Virus record (IMG/VR): IMGVR_UViG_3300032238_000349
Location: 1-42,487 of that record
Direction: 5' to 3' (one strand)
Source of the DNA: a virus
Length of the DNA stretch: 42,487 bases
In this document: positions 1 to 9,366 of the stretch, piece by piece
Layout: each line of letters begins with the position of its first letter
Numbering within the stretch: the first letter of the stretch is position 1
The notes under the pieces: generated by a model
Databases searched by the model: none
What the model was told of the DNA's origin: nothing
Seen by the model: the letters and a program-made list of their open reading frames with translations, nothing else
Position numbers and translations under genes: made by a program

Positions 1-708
1 CATACTGGTAAGACTATAGATGAATACAGTACCAGTGCTTGGCAAATCAAACAAGACTATCCAGACAGTGAAGATGGTGTATACTGGATACAGAATGATG
101 ATATCAACAACGGTGATCCATTCCAAGTCTACTGTGATATGACTACGCTAGGTGGTGGCTGGACATTGATTGTACAAAATTCAGCTTGCGAGTGGCAAAC
201 TAATCAGGTCTTTTTACACAATGAAACAACGGCTCCTACACAGTTAGTAGGATATGATGTACAATCAACTGACTATAACTACAGCATCCTAAGTTGGGCT
301 GATAAAATTAAAAGCGCAGAGTCTGGTTTTGATTTTATGATCACTGCTCGCGAACACGGATCACTAGGCGGTGCGTGGAAGGCTAATGAAGCATATTCAT
401 TTGTACAAACTCTTGAAGACGGAGACTTGGGAGATGCACAGTTAGGTACACCGGGCTGGCGCAAGAACATTACAGAATTAGCACGTTGGGGCTACAATGG
501 TAATACATGGAACTACGATGATAATGCTATGGAAGCACGTATGCCTTGGGTAGGTATTGGCATCAACTATGGTTGGTTGACCACAGATGGATTCCGCGGC
601 GGCTGGTGGGGCACATTAATTACCGGTGGCGGGTGGAATCCTGCACCGTGGTTAAGCACTATCGAAGACGGTGCTCGCCCGGGTGTAATTTGGTATTGGG
701 TAAGATAA
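1..708 (+). CDS. Fibrinogen-like domain tail/adhesion protein, 5' truncated
   Basis: The reading frame is open from base 1, so the gene starts before the window; 235 residues are visible. They carry a fibrinogen C-terminal-type (FReD) domain: GVYWI at residues 26-30, PFQVYCDM at 40-47, GGGWTLI at 51-57, and a C-terminal block with GGWWG and a final GVIWYWVR, matching the usual order of the fold. FReD domains bind sugars or acetylated groups, so a role in host surface recognition at the tail tip is likely. It sits just upstream of a LamG-like protein and other fibre genes, supporting a virion adhesin. Domain call is good; the role as adhesin is inference. The missing N-terminus probably holds the part that attaches it to the virion. 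Confidence 0.75.
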   Translation, partial: HTGKTIDEYSTSAWQIKQDYPDSEDGVYWIQNDDINNGDPFQVYCDMTTLGGGWTLIVQNSACEWQTNQVFLHNETTAPTQLVGYDVQSTDYNYSILSWADKIKSAESGFDFMITAREHGSLGGAWKANEAYSFVQTLEDGDLGDAQLGTPGWRKNITELARWGYNGNTWNYDDNAMEARMPWVGIGINYGWLTTDGFRGGWWGTLITGGGWNPAPWLSTIEDGARPGVIWYWVR

Positions 709-711
709 TCA

Positions 712-1413
712 ATGACTATTAAAATAAATCCAGGAATAAAACTAGGCCCAGGTACTAGTGTTAAGGTGCCTGTATATGTTCCGCCTCCGCAGAGTCTCAG
801 CTGGGGTGGTACTGATAATATATTTGTTCATGTAACAAGCAATACTAGTGATTGGAATCTCAGCAATCCGCCAAGTGGCCCAGGTTATTGGACTATTGAA
901 TGGTGGGAAAAAAGACCCACCGGTGCTCGTGAATTCTTTAATGCAGTATTATGTTCAGCCTATGGCGATGGTATAGACATTTACCATCAAGACGGGTGGG
1001 TATTCTTATGGAACGGTGCTTATCAGTTTCAGGAGCCTGCCAAGGATGTATGGAACCACATAGCCGTTAGCAATACTTCTACAGGTATTACAGCTTATGT
1101 TAACGGACAACCAGTAACAGTACTTGGCAGTTCGTATAGTATCTACAAAATGGCCAATGGCGTTGCAAACTTAATTATTGGTTGCAGATCTCCCGATGGT
1201 GAAGCTACGCCTTTTACACAATACTTTATTGGACAACTTGCTAATATTAAAATCAGTAATGTAGCTAGATATTCAGGAGCATTCACTCCATCAATAACTT
1301 TAGAAACTGATGCCAATACCTTGTTAGCAATCAGCGGTGAGCTAGTAGATCTCACAGGACGACACACTATAACTAACAACGGAGTATCTGTAAGCACAGA
1401 TTTCCCAACATAA
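712..1413 (+). CDS. LamG/concanavalin A-like jellyroll protein
   Basis: 233 residues, starting 3 bases after the previous stop. The middle has the pattern of laminin-G-like jellyroll domains: YWTIEWWEKR around residues 63-72, VWNHIAVSNTSTGITAYVNG (about 114-133) and a final strand near IGQLANIKISNVARY (about 173-187). The phrase 'W.HIA....G....YVNG' is diagnostic of this fold (LamG_3 group). Such domains bind carbohydrate. The N-terminal 25 residues begin with a short PGIKLGPG segment that may be the attachment part. Neighbours are a fibrinogen-like protein and a papain-like protease, so I read it as a second surface-binding virion protein. No signal peptide is seen. Confidence 0.7.
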   Translation: MTIKINPGIKLGPGTSVKVPVYVPPPQSLSWGGTDNIFVHVTSNTSDWNLSNPPSGPGYWTIEWWEKRPTGAREFFNAVLCSAYGDGIDIYHQDGWVFLWNGAYQFQEPAKDVWNHIAVSNTSTGITAYVNGQPVTVLGSSYSIYKMANGVANLIIGCRSPDGEATPFTQYFIGQLANIKISNVARYSGAFTPSITLETDANTLLAISGELVDLTGRHTITNNGVSVSTDFPT

Positions 1414-1423
1414 CGGAGCAAAT

Positions 1424-2278
1424 ATGAAAACAGCAGGCGTAAATTTATCAACAATCAATGTGTCAGGAATCTTTAATCCTAAATTTTTAGGAAAATATCG
1501 TTGGATTCCAGATCCCCCGGATGCAAGAGACCACTTATATCAACTAGACAACACATTAACACTAGCGCCAGTTGTTGATTTAAGGCAGTATTGTAGTCCA
1601 ATTGAGGATCAAGGTAACATTGGTTCATGTACTGGAAATGCTATTGCTGGACAAATTGAATTAATACAACGCAAAGTAAACTCTACATCTGGTAAAGACA
1701 TCAGTAGATTGTTTATCTATTATGAAGAACGTGTGCTAATAGGAAGTGTACGCTACGATTCAGGTGCGTATATTCGTGATGGCATTAAAGTATGTTATAC
1801 CAAAGGTGCTCCTGTAGAAGCATTGTGGCCATATAATACTGCTAGATTTGCTACCAAACCTCCTACAGCCGCATACACAGATGCGCTAAGACGTAAAGTA
1901 ACTGGCTATCAACGTTGTACAAATTTTGCCGCAGTTAAAAACGCAATAGCCGCTGGTAATCCTGTTACAATTGGATTTAACGTTTACTCTAGCTTTGAAG
2001 ATGCATGGGCAGATATTCCTTCGGGTCAACCAGGATCAGGCATGATGCCTTTTCCTAATACAGCAACAGAACAACTACTTGGCGGACATGCTGTTTGCAT
2101 AGTAGGTTACAACGATAACATGCCGGTGGCAGGTCGTTCTCCTGGACGTTTTATTTGCCGTAATAGTTGGGGAACATCATGGGGAGATAATGGATATTTT
2201 TATATGCCCTACGATGTAATTAAAACTACTAGTATGAGTAGCGATTTCTGGTTAATTTCAGCTGTGAGAAATCCTTAA
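1424..2278 (+). CDS. Papain-like (C1 family) cysteine peptidase
   Basis: 284 residues with the full papain catalytic set: oxyanion Gln63 and nucleophile Cys69 in EDQGNIGSCTGNA, His222 in GGHAVCIVGYND, and Asn247 in CRNSWGTSWGDNGYF. The N-terminal extension is only about 50 residues, too short for a typical inhibitory propeptide, and no signal peptide is visible, so it is probably made active and used in the cytoplasm or carried on the virion. It lies between adhesin genes and a desaturase; a ribosome site (GGAG) precedes ATG 1424. It could trim tail proteins, digest host surface proteins, or act inside the cell; the sequence does not decide. Family assignment is strong. Confidence 0.85.
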   Translation: MKTAGVNLSTINVSGIFNPKFLGKYRWIPDPPDARDHLYQLDNTLTLAPVVDLRQYCSPIEDQGNIGSCTGNAIAGQIELIQRKVNSTSGKDISRLFIYYEERVLIGSVRYDSGAYIRDGIKVCYTKGAPVEALWPYNTARFATKPPTAAYTDALRRKVTGYQRCTNFAAVKNAIAAGNPVTIGFNVYSSFEDAWADIPSGQPGSGMMPFPNTATEQLLGGHAVCIVGYNDNMPVAGRSPGRFICRNSWGTSWGDNGYFYMPYDVIKTTSMSSDFWLISAVRNP

Positions 2279-2985
2279 TGGAAATAATTTTAATAACTCT
2301 TGTGCTTACGCACATTACAATCGCCTGTGTCACTTTATATCTACATCGTAGTCAAGCACATAGAGCAGTAGAGTTTCACCCGATTGTTAGTCAGTTTATG
2401 CGTTTTTGGCTTTGGCTAACAACAGGAATGGTTACCAAGCAATGGGTAGCAATACATCGCAAACACCATAGATACAGCGATCAAGAAGGTGATCCGCACA
2501 CTCCGCACGTTTACGGAATTTGGCGTGTGTTATTTAAAGGTGCGGGACTATATCACTCTGCTAGCAAAGATACAGAGATGATTAATCAGTACGGAGTAGG
2601 CACGCCCAATGACTGGATTGAACGTGTCATTTATACACCCCACAGCCGCCTCGGTATTCTTCTAATGCTGATTATAGATCTATTGTTCTTTGGACCGTGG
2701 GGATTTATAGTGTGGGGTGTACAAATGCTATGGATTCCATTTTGGGCCGCAGGAGTTATTAACGGAGTAGCACATTGGATAGGATACAGGAATGGGGAAA
2801 CTAAAGATCACAGCGGTAATATTAGCCCTTGGGGCATTTTGGTTGGCGGCGAAGAGCTTCATAACAACCATCATCTAGCACCTGCTAGCCCTAAGTTAAG
2901 TCGAAAATGGTTTGAATTTGACATAGGGTGGGCATATATACGCATATTACAAACCCTAAAATTAGCAAAACTCAAAACCAGCTAA
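2278..2985 (+). CDS. Fatty acid desaturase (delta-9 type)
   Basis: 235 residues, start overlapping the peptidase stop (TAATG). Three histidine boxes that bind the di-iron centre are present: HRSQAH (23-28), HRKHH (60-64) and HNNHH (195-199). The phrase HRKHHRYSDQEGDPHTP is typical of acyl-CoA/acyl-lipid delta-9 desaturases. Hydrophobic segments lie at about 2-21, 40-52, 121-140 and 142-162. It would put a double bond into host acyl chains using O2 and electrons from a host donor, so it is a membrane-lipid auxiliary metabolic gene. It is shorter than many bacterial desaturases (about 300 residues) but has all boxes. Its place inside the tail module, translationally coupled to a peptidase, is unusual. 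The stop overlaps a late-type promoter. Confidence 0.9.
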   Translation: MEIILITLVLTHITIACVTLYLHRSQAHRAVEFHPIVSQFMRFWLWLTTGMVTKQWVAIHRKHHRYSDQEGDPHTPHVYGIWRVLFKGAGLYHSASKDTEMINQYGVGTPNDWIERVIYTPHSRLGILLMLIIDLLFFGPWGFIVWGVQMLWIPFWAAGVINGVAHWIGYRNGETKDHSGNISPWGILVGGEELHNNHHLAPASPKLSRKWFEFDIGWAYIRILQTLKLAKLKTS

Positions 2986-2988
2986 ATA
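2982..2988 (+). promoter_or_regulatory. T4-late-type promoter CTAAATA
   Basis: CTAAATA lies 20 bases before the ATG at 3008 and overlaps the stop codon of the desaturase gene. It resembles the -10-like TATAAATA element of T4 late promoters, and the same motif recurs before other virion-type genes here (13824, 22333, 26862, 36171). No -35 element is seen, as expected for late promoters. Position and recurrence support it; no transcript data. Confidence 0.55.
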
Positions 2989-3007
2989 GTGTAAAGAGAG
3001 TAAAAAT

Positions 3008-3502
3008 ATGGCCTTTACACAACCAATACATATTAATATCGGTTCTTACGCAAACGACGGTACAGGCGTTGATTTAAGAACAGCTTTTGATTATGTAAAT
3101 CAAAATTTTAACCATATCTACAGTAGTGTAGTAATTACTGGAGCTAGTAATCTTGGCACAGGCGAGGATGTATTTGCCAGCCAATCGGGTGCCACTTTAT
3201 CTTTTAAATCAATTGCCGCAGGCGCAGGTCTTAGTGTTGCTAGTGACGGAACTACTATCACTCTTACAAACACAAAAGTATTGCAAGACGATACTGCCCC
3301 TACTCTAGGTAGCAATTTAAATTTAAACGGACATAACATACTAGGTACTGGTAGTAACGGTTATACAGGAGACGTTCAATCCACAGTTTGGGGACTTGAC
3401 GTTAGAGATATTAAGATGCAGTTAGATACATTAACTGGTGATTTTGATCTAGGCACGTTTGCCGCACCTTATACAGGTGGAATAGATCTAGGCGTATTTT
3501 AA
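3008..3502 (+). CDS. Structural protein, tail fibre/baseplate type
   Basis: 164 residues. The N-terminus (TQPIHINIGSYANDGTGVDL followed by R-AFDYVNQNF) is a pattern I associate with virion proteins of aquatic T4-like phages, in which a short N-terminal module 'NDGTG..LR.AF..VN.NF' precedes beta-rich repeats. The rest is rich in Ser, Thr, Gly and Asn and ends in LNLNGHNILGTGS and a short tail (YTGGIDLGVF), as in fibre-like proteins. A late-type promoter stands just upstream and a fibre gene follows 17 bases downstream. The protein at 9363-9935 starts with a related module. Exact role unknown. Confidence 0.55.
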   Translation: MAFTQPIHINIGSYANDGTGVDLRTAFDYVNQNFNHIYSSVVITGASNLGTGEDVFASQSGATLSFKSIAAGAGLSVASDGTTITLTNTKVLQDDTAPTLGSNLNLNGHNILGTGSNGYTGDVQSTVWGLDVRDIKMQLDTLTGDFDLGTFAAPYTGGIDLGVF

Positions 3503-3519
3503 GGAATTAGGAGAATTAA

Positions 3520-4893
3520 ATGGCTTTTAAAATTAGACGAGGTTTAGATGACGATAGACTAGCTTATGTGTTTGAAGAAGGCGAGTTAATCTATACAACT
3601 GATACTTACAAACTATATGTTGGAGATGGTGAGACCTCTGGCGGAAATTTAGTTTCTTCACAAATTACTAGTGTAAACGGAAAGACTGATACTACAGTAA
3701 GTTTAACTACTGTTGACATTCCAGAAAGTGGCGGCAACTTTTATTTTAGCAATGAAAGAGCACAAGATGCTATAGGCACAGCACTTACTACAGGAACACA
3801 TACTGGTATTAGTTTTACCTACGGTTCGACTCAAGATAATGCAAACAGAATTGACGCAACAGTAACCGCAGTAGATGCAGGTCTAGTAAACAGTATAGCA
3901 TTTTATCAAAGTACATCAGCTGTAGTAACACCAACTGATAGTTTAAAATTTAATAACGTTAGCAATACTCTTACTTTAGAATCAGGTACGTTTGTTGTTC
4001 AAGCAGGTAATAGTGGTCGTGTACTATCTGCGTTTGATACCTTTAGTAACTCAAGTGCTACTAATTTGATTGCGTTAAGAAAAGCAAGAGGAAGTGTAAC
4101 ATCTCCATTAGCTGTTACGTCTGGGGATGTTATTTCTCAAATCGGTCTACAAGGATACGACGGAACTGCTTTCCAAAACGCTGTAGTACTTTCCGCTAGT
4201 GCGTTTGGTACTGTTGGCTCAGGAGTAGTACCTGGTATTTTTACTCTGTCAACAACAGATTATTATGGAACATTGATTCCAAGATTTAGAGCGGACGATA
4301 CCGGTCGTGTTTATATTGGTCCATATCAAAACATTGACCCCGGTAGTGGAAGTTTGTTAGTGAGACAAAGTGCAAATTCATTAGCAACTAGTACTATCTC
4401 AGGACGTAACGTGTCTAGTGCAAGTTCAGCGAGCGGTGCTATAATTTCTCTTAGTAGATTTAGAGGAACATACCTAGCACCTACTGCTACACTGGTTGGT
4501 GATACACTTGCTGAAATTAGAGCATCTGGTTGGGATGGTCTTAGCGGAACACTTGCCGCTCCTACAACTAGTTTATCTTCTAGTATTTCATTTGTGGCTG
4601 AAGGATCTATTTCTGCAGGTAAAATTCCTGGTTCGATTAATCTAAAAATTGCTAACACACTAGGCACCCTAGGCACTGTGATGAAATTAAGTAATCTTAG
4701 CTCGTCATCTGCAGGACTAGTTGAAGTTACTGGTGGTATGACCGTATCAAGTTATGTGCAAGTTGGTAGCACTGGCGGTAGTGGAACTTCTGTTATCACA
4801 TCGCCTGTGGCAGGTATGATTATATTAGATACCTCATCATCTCCTGGAGTATTCAAAGGATATAATGGTTCGGCTTGGGTAGCACTAAGTTAA
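3520..4893 (+). CDS. Tail fibre-like protein with tropism-determinant-type N-terminus
   Basis: 457 residues, preceded by a good ribosome site (TTAGGAGAATTAA before ATG). The N-terminus (KIRRGLDDDR, then FEEGELIYTTDTYKLYVGDG at about residues 18-37) matches the small module found at the N-terminus of many phage fibres and in the major tropism determinant family. The remaining 400 residues are low-complexity, Ser/Thr/Gly-rich beta-type sequence, ending with VTGGMTVSSYVQVG and a C-terminal LDTSSSPGVFKGYNGSAWVA motif, a common end of phage fibre proteins ('..G.F.GYNGSAW..'). It is likely a trimeric tail or neck fibre. No chaperone domain is visible at the C-terminus. Confidence 0.7.
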   Translation: MAFKIRRGLDDDRLAYVFEEGELIYTTDTYKLYVGDGETSGGNLVSSQITSVNGKTDTTVSLTTVDIPESGGNFYFSNERAQDAIGTALTTGTHTGISFTYGSTQDNANRIDATVTAVDAGLVNSIAFYQSTSAVVTPTDSLKFNNVSNTLTLESGTFVVQAGNSGRVLSAFDTFSNSSATNLIALRKARGSVTSPLAVTSGDVISQIGLQGYDGTAFQNAVVLSASAFGTVGSGVVPGIFTLSTTDYYGTLIPRFRADDTGRVYIGPYQNIDPGSGSLLVRQSANSLATSTISGRNVSSASSASGAIISLSRFRGTYLAPTATLVGDTLAEIRASGWDGLSGTLAAPTTSLSSSISFVAEGSISAGKIPGSINLKIANTLGTLGTVMKLSNLSSSSAGLVEVTGGMTVSSYVQVGSTGGSGTSVITSPVAGMIILDTSSSPGVFKGYNGSAWVALS

Positions 4894-4903
4894 TAGGTGA
4901 ATT

Positions 4904-7900
4904 ATGGCCTTAAATGTATGGAATCAAAGTTCTGGTTATTCGTTTGGCCTTCGCCAGGAAAGAACAAAACTGGCCTTAGACTTACCTGTTATTACTAGCG
5001 AAGGTATTGCGTTTAATGTAATTTCAGGAACGTTGCCTCCCGGATTAAGAATTTCAGGGCATCAAATAGTAGGGACTCCGTTCGAAGTTCCAAGAACAAC
5101 CACTTATCGATTTTGTGTAAGAGCATCTGCATCTGGAGAAATAAGCGATAGGACATTTACTATTGATATTGCCGGACCAGACGAGCCTACATTTTTAACA
5201 GCCGAAGGTGATTTGCCAGCTGGCCCTAGCAATTCTTACTTTGTGCTAGATGCTAGTTACATTGAATTTCAAATTGATGCCGTAGACTTTGATACAGCCT
5301 CAGGACAAAAATTACATTATTTTATTGCAGATGACGACGGAGAGCTTCCGCCCGGACTAAGTCTCAGTGACGATGGTCTTATTTCAGGATTTGCAACACC
5401 ATCGTTGTCTATTAAAATTTCAGACGGTACCGGTGCCTATGACAACGGATACTATGATGGTGTAGTTTACGATTTTGGCACAAGACCAAGTAATGGTTTT
5501 GCCAGTTTCTTATATGATCAAATAACCTACGATTATAGCACACCGACTAATCCGCCAAAAAAAGTTAATCGTAACTACGAATTTTATATTAGTTTAACAG
5601 ACGGCGATACTGTTGCTAGACGACGATATCGAATGTTTGTTGTAGCAGATGATTTTTTTAGAGCAGACAACACATTTCTTCCAGCTGGTACTGGTGTATA
5701 CAAAGCAGACGGTACATTTTTACGTTCACCAGTGTGGAAGACTCCTGAGTATCTTGGAATTGTACGAGCCAACAACTATGTAACTAAAATTTTAGATACA
5801 TATGAAACTGGAGATTCAACTCTAGTATTATATGAAATTGTTAGCGGAAGTTTGCCTCCAGGAATGGAATTTGATATTTCAACTAGTGAAATATTTGGAA
5901 ATGTGCCTTATCAACCAGCAGTTACAAAACGTTATTCGTTTACAGTTGCGGCAACAAGATTTACTCCTCAAATTTCAGAAACAACTGTCACAAACAGAAC
6001 TTTTTACATTGATGTCCAAGGCGAAGTTGATAGTGTTATAACATGGGAAACTGATGCTAATTTAGGAATAATCCCAGCTAATTTTATTAGTAATCTTCAT
6101 ATCACTGCTAACACAACTATTGAAAATGCGTTACTAGTTTATACTGTTGAGAGTGGTAGACTTCCGCCTGGACTAACACTAATGCCAGACGGAGAAATTG
6201 TAGGCAAGGTTAATCAGTATGGTACTCCTGTTAATCTTGGACTAACAAGATTTTACGATGAGGATGCTGGCGTTAATTCAACTACTACTACAATATTATC
6301 TCAAACTTTAACTCCAGCATTTGGATCTATTAATGTTTTTACCGCAACTGTTAATCCAGCAACTGCTACTGGACGAGTAGCATTTAAAGACGGTAATACA
6401 ATTATTGGTTACGGTATTTTATCAAATGGTGTTACACAATTTGTTTACAGTTCACTTTCATTAGGGACACACAAAGTAAAAGCAACCTATCAAGGCGACG
6501 GAGTATATAGTTCTAGTTCTAGCTCTGCGTTGACTCTTGTTGTAGGACTTGCTCCTACATATATCACTCTTGTTGTTGATAATACTTCTGTAGTCTACGG
6601 AACATTCATAAATCTTTCTGCAACTATTAACAGTCCTAGTGGCCTAGTTTCAGGAAATATTATATTTAAAAATGGCTCTAATGTTATTGGTGTTGGAACT
6701 ATTATTAATAGCCAAGCCACTTTATCGTTGGGATCATTGCCAGTTGCGTCAAATACATTAACTGCGGAATTTTTAGGTTCAGCTAATTTCGACTTGTCTA
6801 TTAGTAATTCTGTAACAGTAGAAGTTTCTGCTGTCACTGGAACTACACCATCTCTAATATCTTTAGGATTTAATACACTTATTCCAAGTTATAAATCTGT
6901 ATTTGAAATTACAGCAACTATTATTCCAAATGACGCCACTGGTACAGTTATATTTTTATCAGACGGTTCTATCATTGGGTCTGTTGCTGTTTCAAATGGA
7001 CAAGCAATGTTATCAACTAGCTCGCTAACAGGTGGACCGCATAGTATTACTGCTGTATACACAGGTAACTCAACCTATGCAGGAAGCACTTCTGGTTCTA
7101 GTCCAATTGAAGTTATTAAATTAGATACTGCTGTTGAATTTGAATCTAGCGCATACGAGCCTCGTTATGGTGAAGGATTTATATTATCTGCACAAATTAC
7201 AACATCAATTGGAATTCCAACCGGAACTGTAACATTTTACGATGGACTAGTAGATATTGGAATGTCTACTCTAGTAGGCGGTGTTGCATTGTTTAATGTT
7301 AGCAATAGAACTACAGTAGGCATACACAGCTTTAGTGCAGAGTATAGCGGAGATCAAAACTATTCATCGAGTTCTACTCCAATTACACTAAATGTTAAAG
7401 TATTAGAAAGTATTGTTGAATATAGTGCAAACAGTATTAGCGGTAGTGCTACTTCTTTAGAGCTAGGTGGTGTAAGACCTGTACAATACAATCAATGGAC
7501 TATTAACGGCAATGAACTTAAATTCCAAGGTACTGGATTACCTTATCATAGTTACGGCAATGTTACTTCTATAAACGATCCAGTTGTACAAGAATACAAT
7601 TTAACATTGCCATACCGAGCAGGAACAAAACTTCAAGGTAACGATACTCCGATAGGATTAGGTATAATAGGATTAAGTTTAAACGGCGTTGCTATTTTTA
7701 GTCCTAACGCTGGAGACGTTGTTCCTTTAGGCTATGTTGCAGTTCCAGGATTCCATTACAATGTTAGTAGCGAGCAAGGATCAATTGTTAACTATAGTCT
7801 AGGAGAAGATCATGCCGGTGGCGCAACTTCTGCTAACGGCATTTATCACTATCGAGATGGAAACTTTTTTGATTCGTGGTACACTGGAGAAGGCGAAAAT

Positions 7901-8365
7901 AATAGTGTACCAGAAACTAGTCTTGGCTTTGCAGATAATTTAATAATTCCGTATTTGAATAACGGATTATTCCATCCAAATGGCCATAGTAAAATTTTAG
8001 GATTTGCGGCAGACGGTTATCCTATATACGGACCATATGGTTTTAGTGTTGCAACAACTAGTGCAAGTGTAACAAGAAGAATGACTACTGGTTACAGATT
8101 AAAAAATGTAAGCTCTAGAATTGGAACTGCGGCTGAAGATATCGAATTGTATCCTATGGGAATATTTGTAGAAGACTTTGAATATGCGTCAAGTCCGCCA
8201 TCTGATCTCGACGAACATAACGGTCGCTATTGTGTTACACCAGAATTCCCTAACGGCACCTATGCTTATTTTATAACTGTTGATTCACAAAACAATCCAG
8301 TGTATCCGTACATTATTGGTAACACCTTTTACGGAACTCCGACAGATTTAGGAGGAGCACCATAA
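4904..8365 (+). CDS. Giant Ig-repeat adhesin with C-terminal YHYH domain
   Basis: 1153 residues. The first part has putative-Ig (He_PIG) repeats marked by LPPGL-type turns at residues 44, 148, 317 and 420, each followed by G-x-I-x-G. Residues about 465-825 hold four tandem Big_3-type Ig repeats (pattern 'ATGTV.F.DG...IG...L..G.A......L..G.H...A.Y.GD..Y..S.S'). The C-terminal third is a YHYH domain: IYHYRD at 980-985, with NNGLFHPNGHSKILGFAADG and YPIYGPYG downstream. YHYH domains occur in secreted bacterial proteins and in large phage tail proteins. It is probably a long extended tail protein contacting the cell surface. It ends with a TAATG overlap to the next gene, which starts with strands that look like the end of another Ig domain. 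Confidence 0.8.
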   Translation: MALNVWNQSSGYSFGLRQERTKLALDLPVITSEGIAFNVISGTLPPGLRISGHQIVGTPFEVPRTTTYRFCVRASASGEISDRTFTIDIAGPDEPTFLTAEGDLPAGPSNSYFVLDASYIEFQIDAVDFDTASGQKLHYFIADDDGELPPGLSLSDDGLISGFATPSLSIKISDGTGAYDNGYYDGVVYDFGTRPSNGFASFLYDQITYDYSTPTNPPKKVNRNYEFYISLTDGDTVARRRYRMFVVADDFFRADNTFLPAGTGVYKADGTFLRSPVWKTPEYLGIVRANNYVTKILDTYETGDSTLVLYEIVSGSLPPGMEFDISTSEIFGNVPYQPAVTKRYSFTVAATRFTPQISETTVTNRTFYIDVQGEVDSVITWETDANLGIIPANFISNLHITANTTIENALLVYTVESGRLPPGLTLMPDGEIVGKVNQYGTPVNLGLTRFYDEDAGVNSTTTTILSQTLTPAFGSINVFTATVNPATATGRVAFKDGNTIIGYGILSNGVTQFVYSSLSLGTHKVKATYQGDGVYSSSSSSALTLVVGLAPTYITLVVDNTSVVYGTFINLSATINSPSGLVSGNIIFKNGSNVIGVGTIINSQATLSLGSLPVASNTLTAEFLGSANFDLSISNSVTVEVSAVTGTTPSLISLGFNTLIPSYKSVFEITATIIPNDATGTVIFLSDGSIIGSVAVSNGQAMLSTSSLTGGPHSITAVYTGNSTYAGSTSGSSPIEVIKLDTAVEFESSAYEPRYGEGFILSAQITTSIGIPTGTVTFYDGLVDIGMSTLVGGVALFNVSNRTTVGIHSFSAEYSGDQNYSSSSTPITLNVKVLESIVEYSANSISGSATSLELGGVRPVQYNQWTINGNELKFQGTGLPYHSYGNVTSINDPVVQEYNLTLPYRAGTKLQGNDTPIGLGIIGLSLNGVAIFSPNAGDVVPLGYVAVPGFHYNVSSEQGSIVNYSLGEDHAGGATSANGIYHYRDGNFFDSWYTGEGENNSVPETSLGFADNLIIPYLNNGLFHPNGHSKILGFAADGYPIYGPYGFSVATTSASVTRRMTTGYRLKNVSSRIGTAAEDIELYPMGIFVEDFEYASSPPSDLDEHNGRYCVTPEFPNGTYAYFITVDSQNNPVYPYIIGNTFYGTPTDLGGAP

Positions 8366-9366
8366 TGCCTAAAATTTTTACTACGTTTGATAACGACACA
8401 ACCACTATTGACAGATCATATACATTTGTAGCTAAGGCTAAAGATCAGTACGGGTATAGCGCAACTACTAGAGAATTTACAATTAATGTAAGCACTCCTA
8501 ACAATAAACTTTATAGTTCAATTAGTGTACGTCCATTTTTAGATCAAGAGCAAAGAGCATCATTTAAAACATTTATTAATAACAGTACAATTTTTCCGCC
8601 AAGCAGTATCTATAGACCAAGTGACAGTTCGTTTGGACTTCAACAGCAACTTAAGATGGCAATCTATTCTGGTATAGAAACTAGAGATGCGGCGGCGTTT
8701 GTTAGTGCTATTGGACTTAATCATAAACGCAAACGTTTTGCGTTTGGTGATGTTAAAAAAGCCTATGCTATCTATCCAGGTACTAAAACCGTAGTTTATG
8801 AAGTTATCTATGTAGAAATGGTAGATCCACTAGAACCTAGAAAACAAGTGTTAAACAATTCTGTATTAGAAGAATATGTTGATCCACATGTTATCAGAGT
8901 TGACTCTAGCAATAATTTCTACTCTAGAGAAACAGATATTCTAAACATAACTAGCGACCCTTACGGAAGTCGTCCTGATCCTTTGATTACTATTGATCGA
9001 ACTAATTATCATGCTAGTGATCCAAATAATAGATATTCTTATCCTAATAGTGTAAGTATTTGGCGCAATCGACTAAAAATTTGGAAAGATGATAATAACG
9101 TTGGATTTGATACAGAGCGCAATTATTTGCCGTTATGGATGAGAAGTATACAGCCGGGAACTAAAGAAGAGCTAGGGTTTGTGCTAGGTATTCCTATTTG
9201 TTTTTGCTTACCCGGTAAAGCAGATGATATTTTGTTGAATATCAAGTATAGCGGGTTTGATTTTAAAACTTTAGATTATACAGTGGATCGATACGTAATT
9301 GATTCTGTCGAGGGGTTAACTGCCGATAAATATCTAGTGTTTAAAAACGATAGGAATACAATATGA
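8365..9366 (+). CDS. Baseplate/tail structural protein with partial Ig-like N-terminus
   Basis: 333 residues, coupled to the adhesin gene by a one-base overlap. Residues about 12-46 (DRSYTFVAKAKDQYGYSATT then REFTINVS) look like the last strands of a cadherin/Ig-like domain, as if the adhesin and this protein were once one chain. The rest (SISVRPFLDQEQRASFKTFI, and EVIYVEMVDPLEPR near 148-161) resembles parts of large baseplate-associated proteins of aquatic T4-like phages, and the ending has no recognisable enzyme motif. It precedes another structural-type gene. Structural role is likely, precise name is not possible by eye. Confidence 0.5.
   Translation: MPKIFTTFDNDTTTIDRSYTFVAKAKDQYGYSATTREFTINVSTPNNKLYSSISVRPFLDQEQRASFKTFINNSTIFPPSSIYRPSDSSFGLQQQLKMAIYSGIETRDAAAFVSAIGLNHKRKRFAFGDVKKAYAIYPGTKTVVYEVIYVEMVDPLEPRKQVLNNSVLEEYVDPHVIRVDSSNNFYSRETDILNITSDPYGSRPDPLITIDRTNYHASDPNNRYSYPNSVSIWRNRLKIWKDDNNVGFDTERNYLPLWMRSIQPGTKEELGFVLGIPICFCLPGKADDILLNIKYSGFDFKTLDYTVDRYVIDSVEGLTADKYLVFKNDRNTI
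9326..9332 (+). promoter_or_regulatory. Possible T4-late-type promoter ATAAATA
   Basis: ATAAATA inside the end of the preceding gene, 31 bases before the ATG at 9363. It matches the late-type motif seen before other virion genes. Being in coding sequence (an Asp-Lys-Tyr context), it could be chance in AT-rich DNA. Confidence 0.3.
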
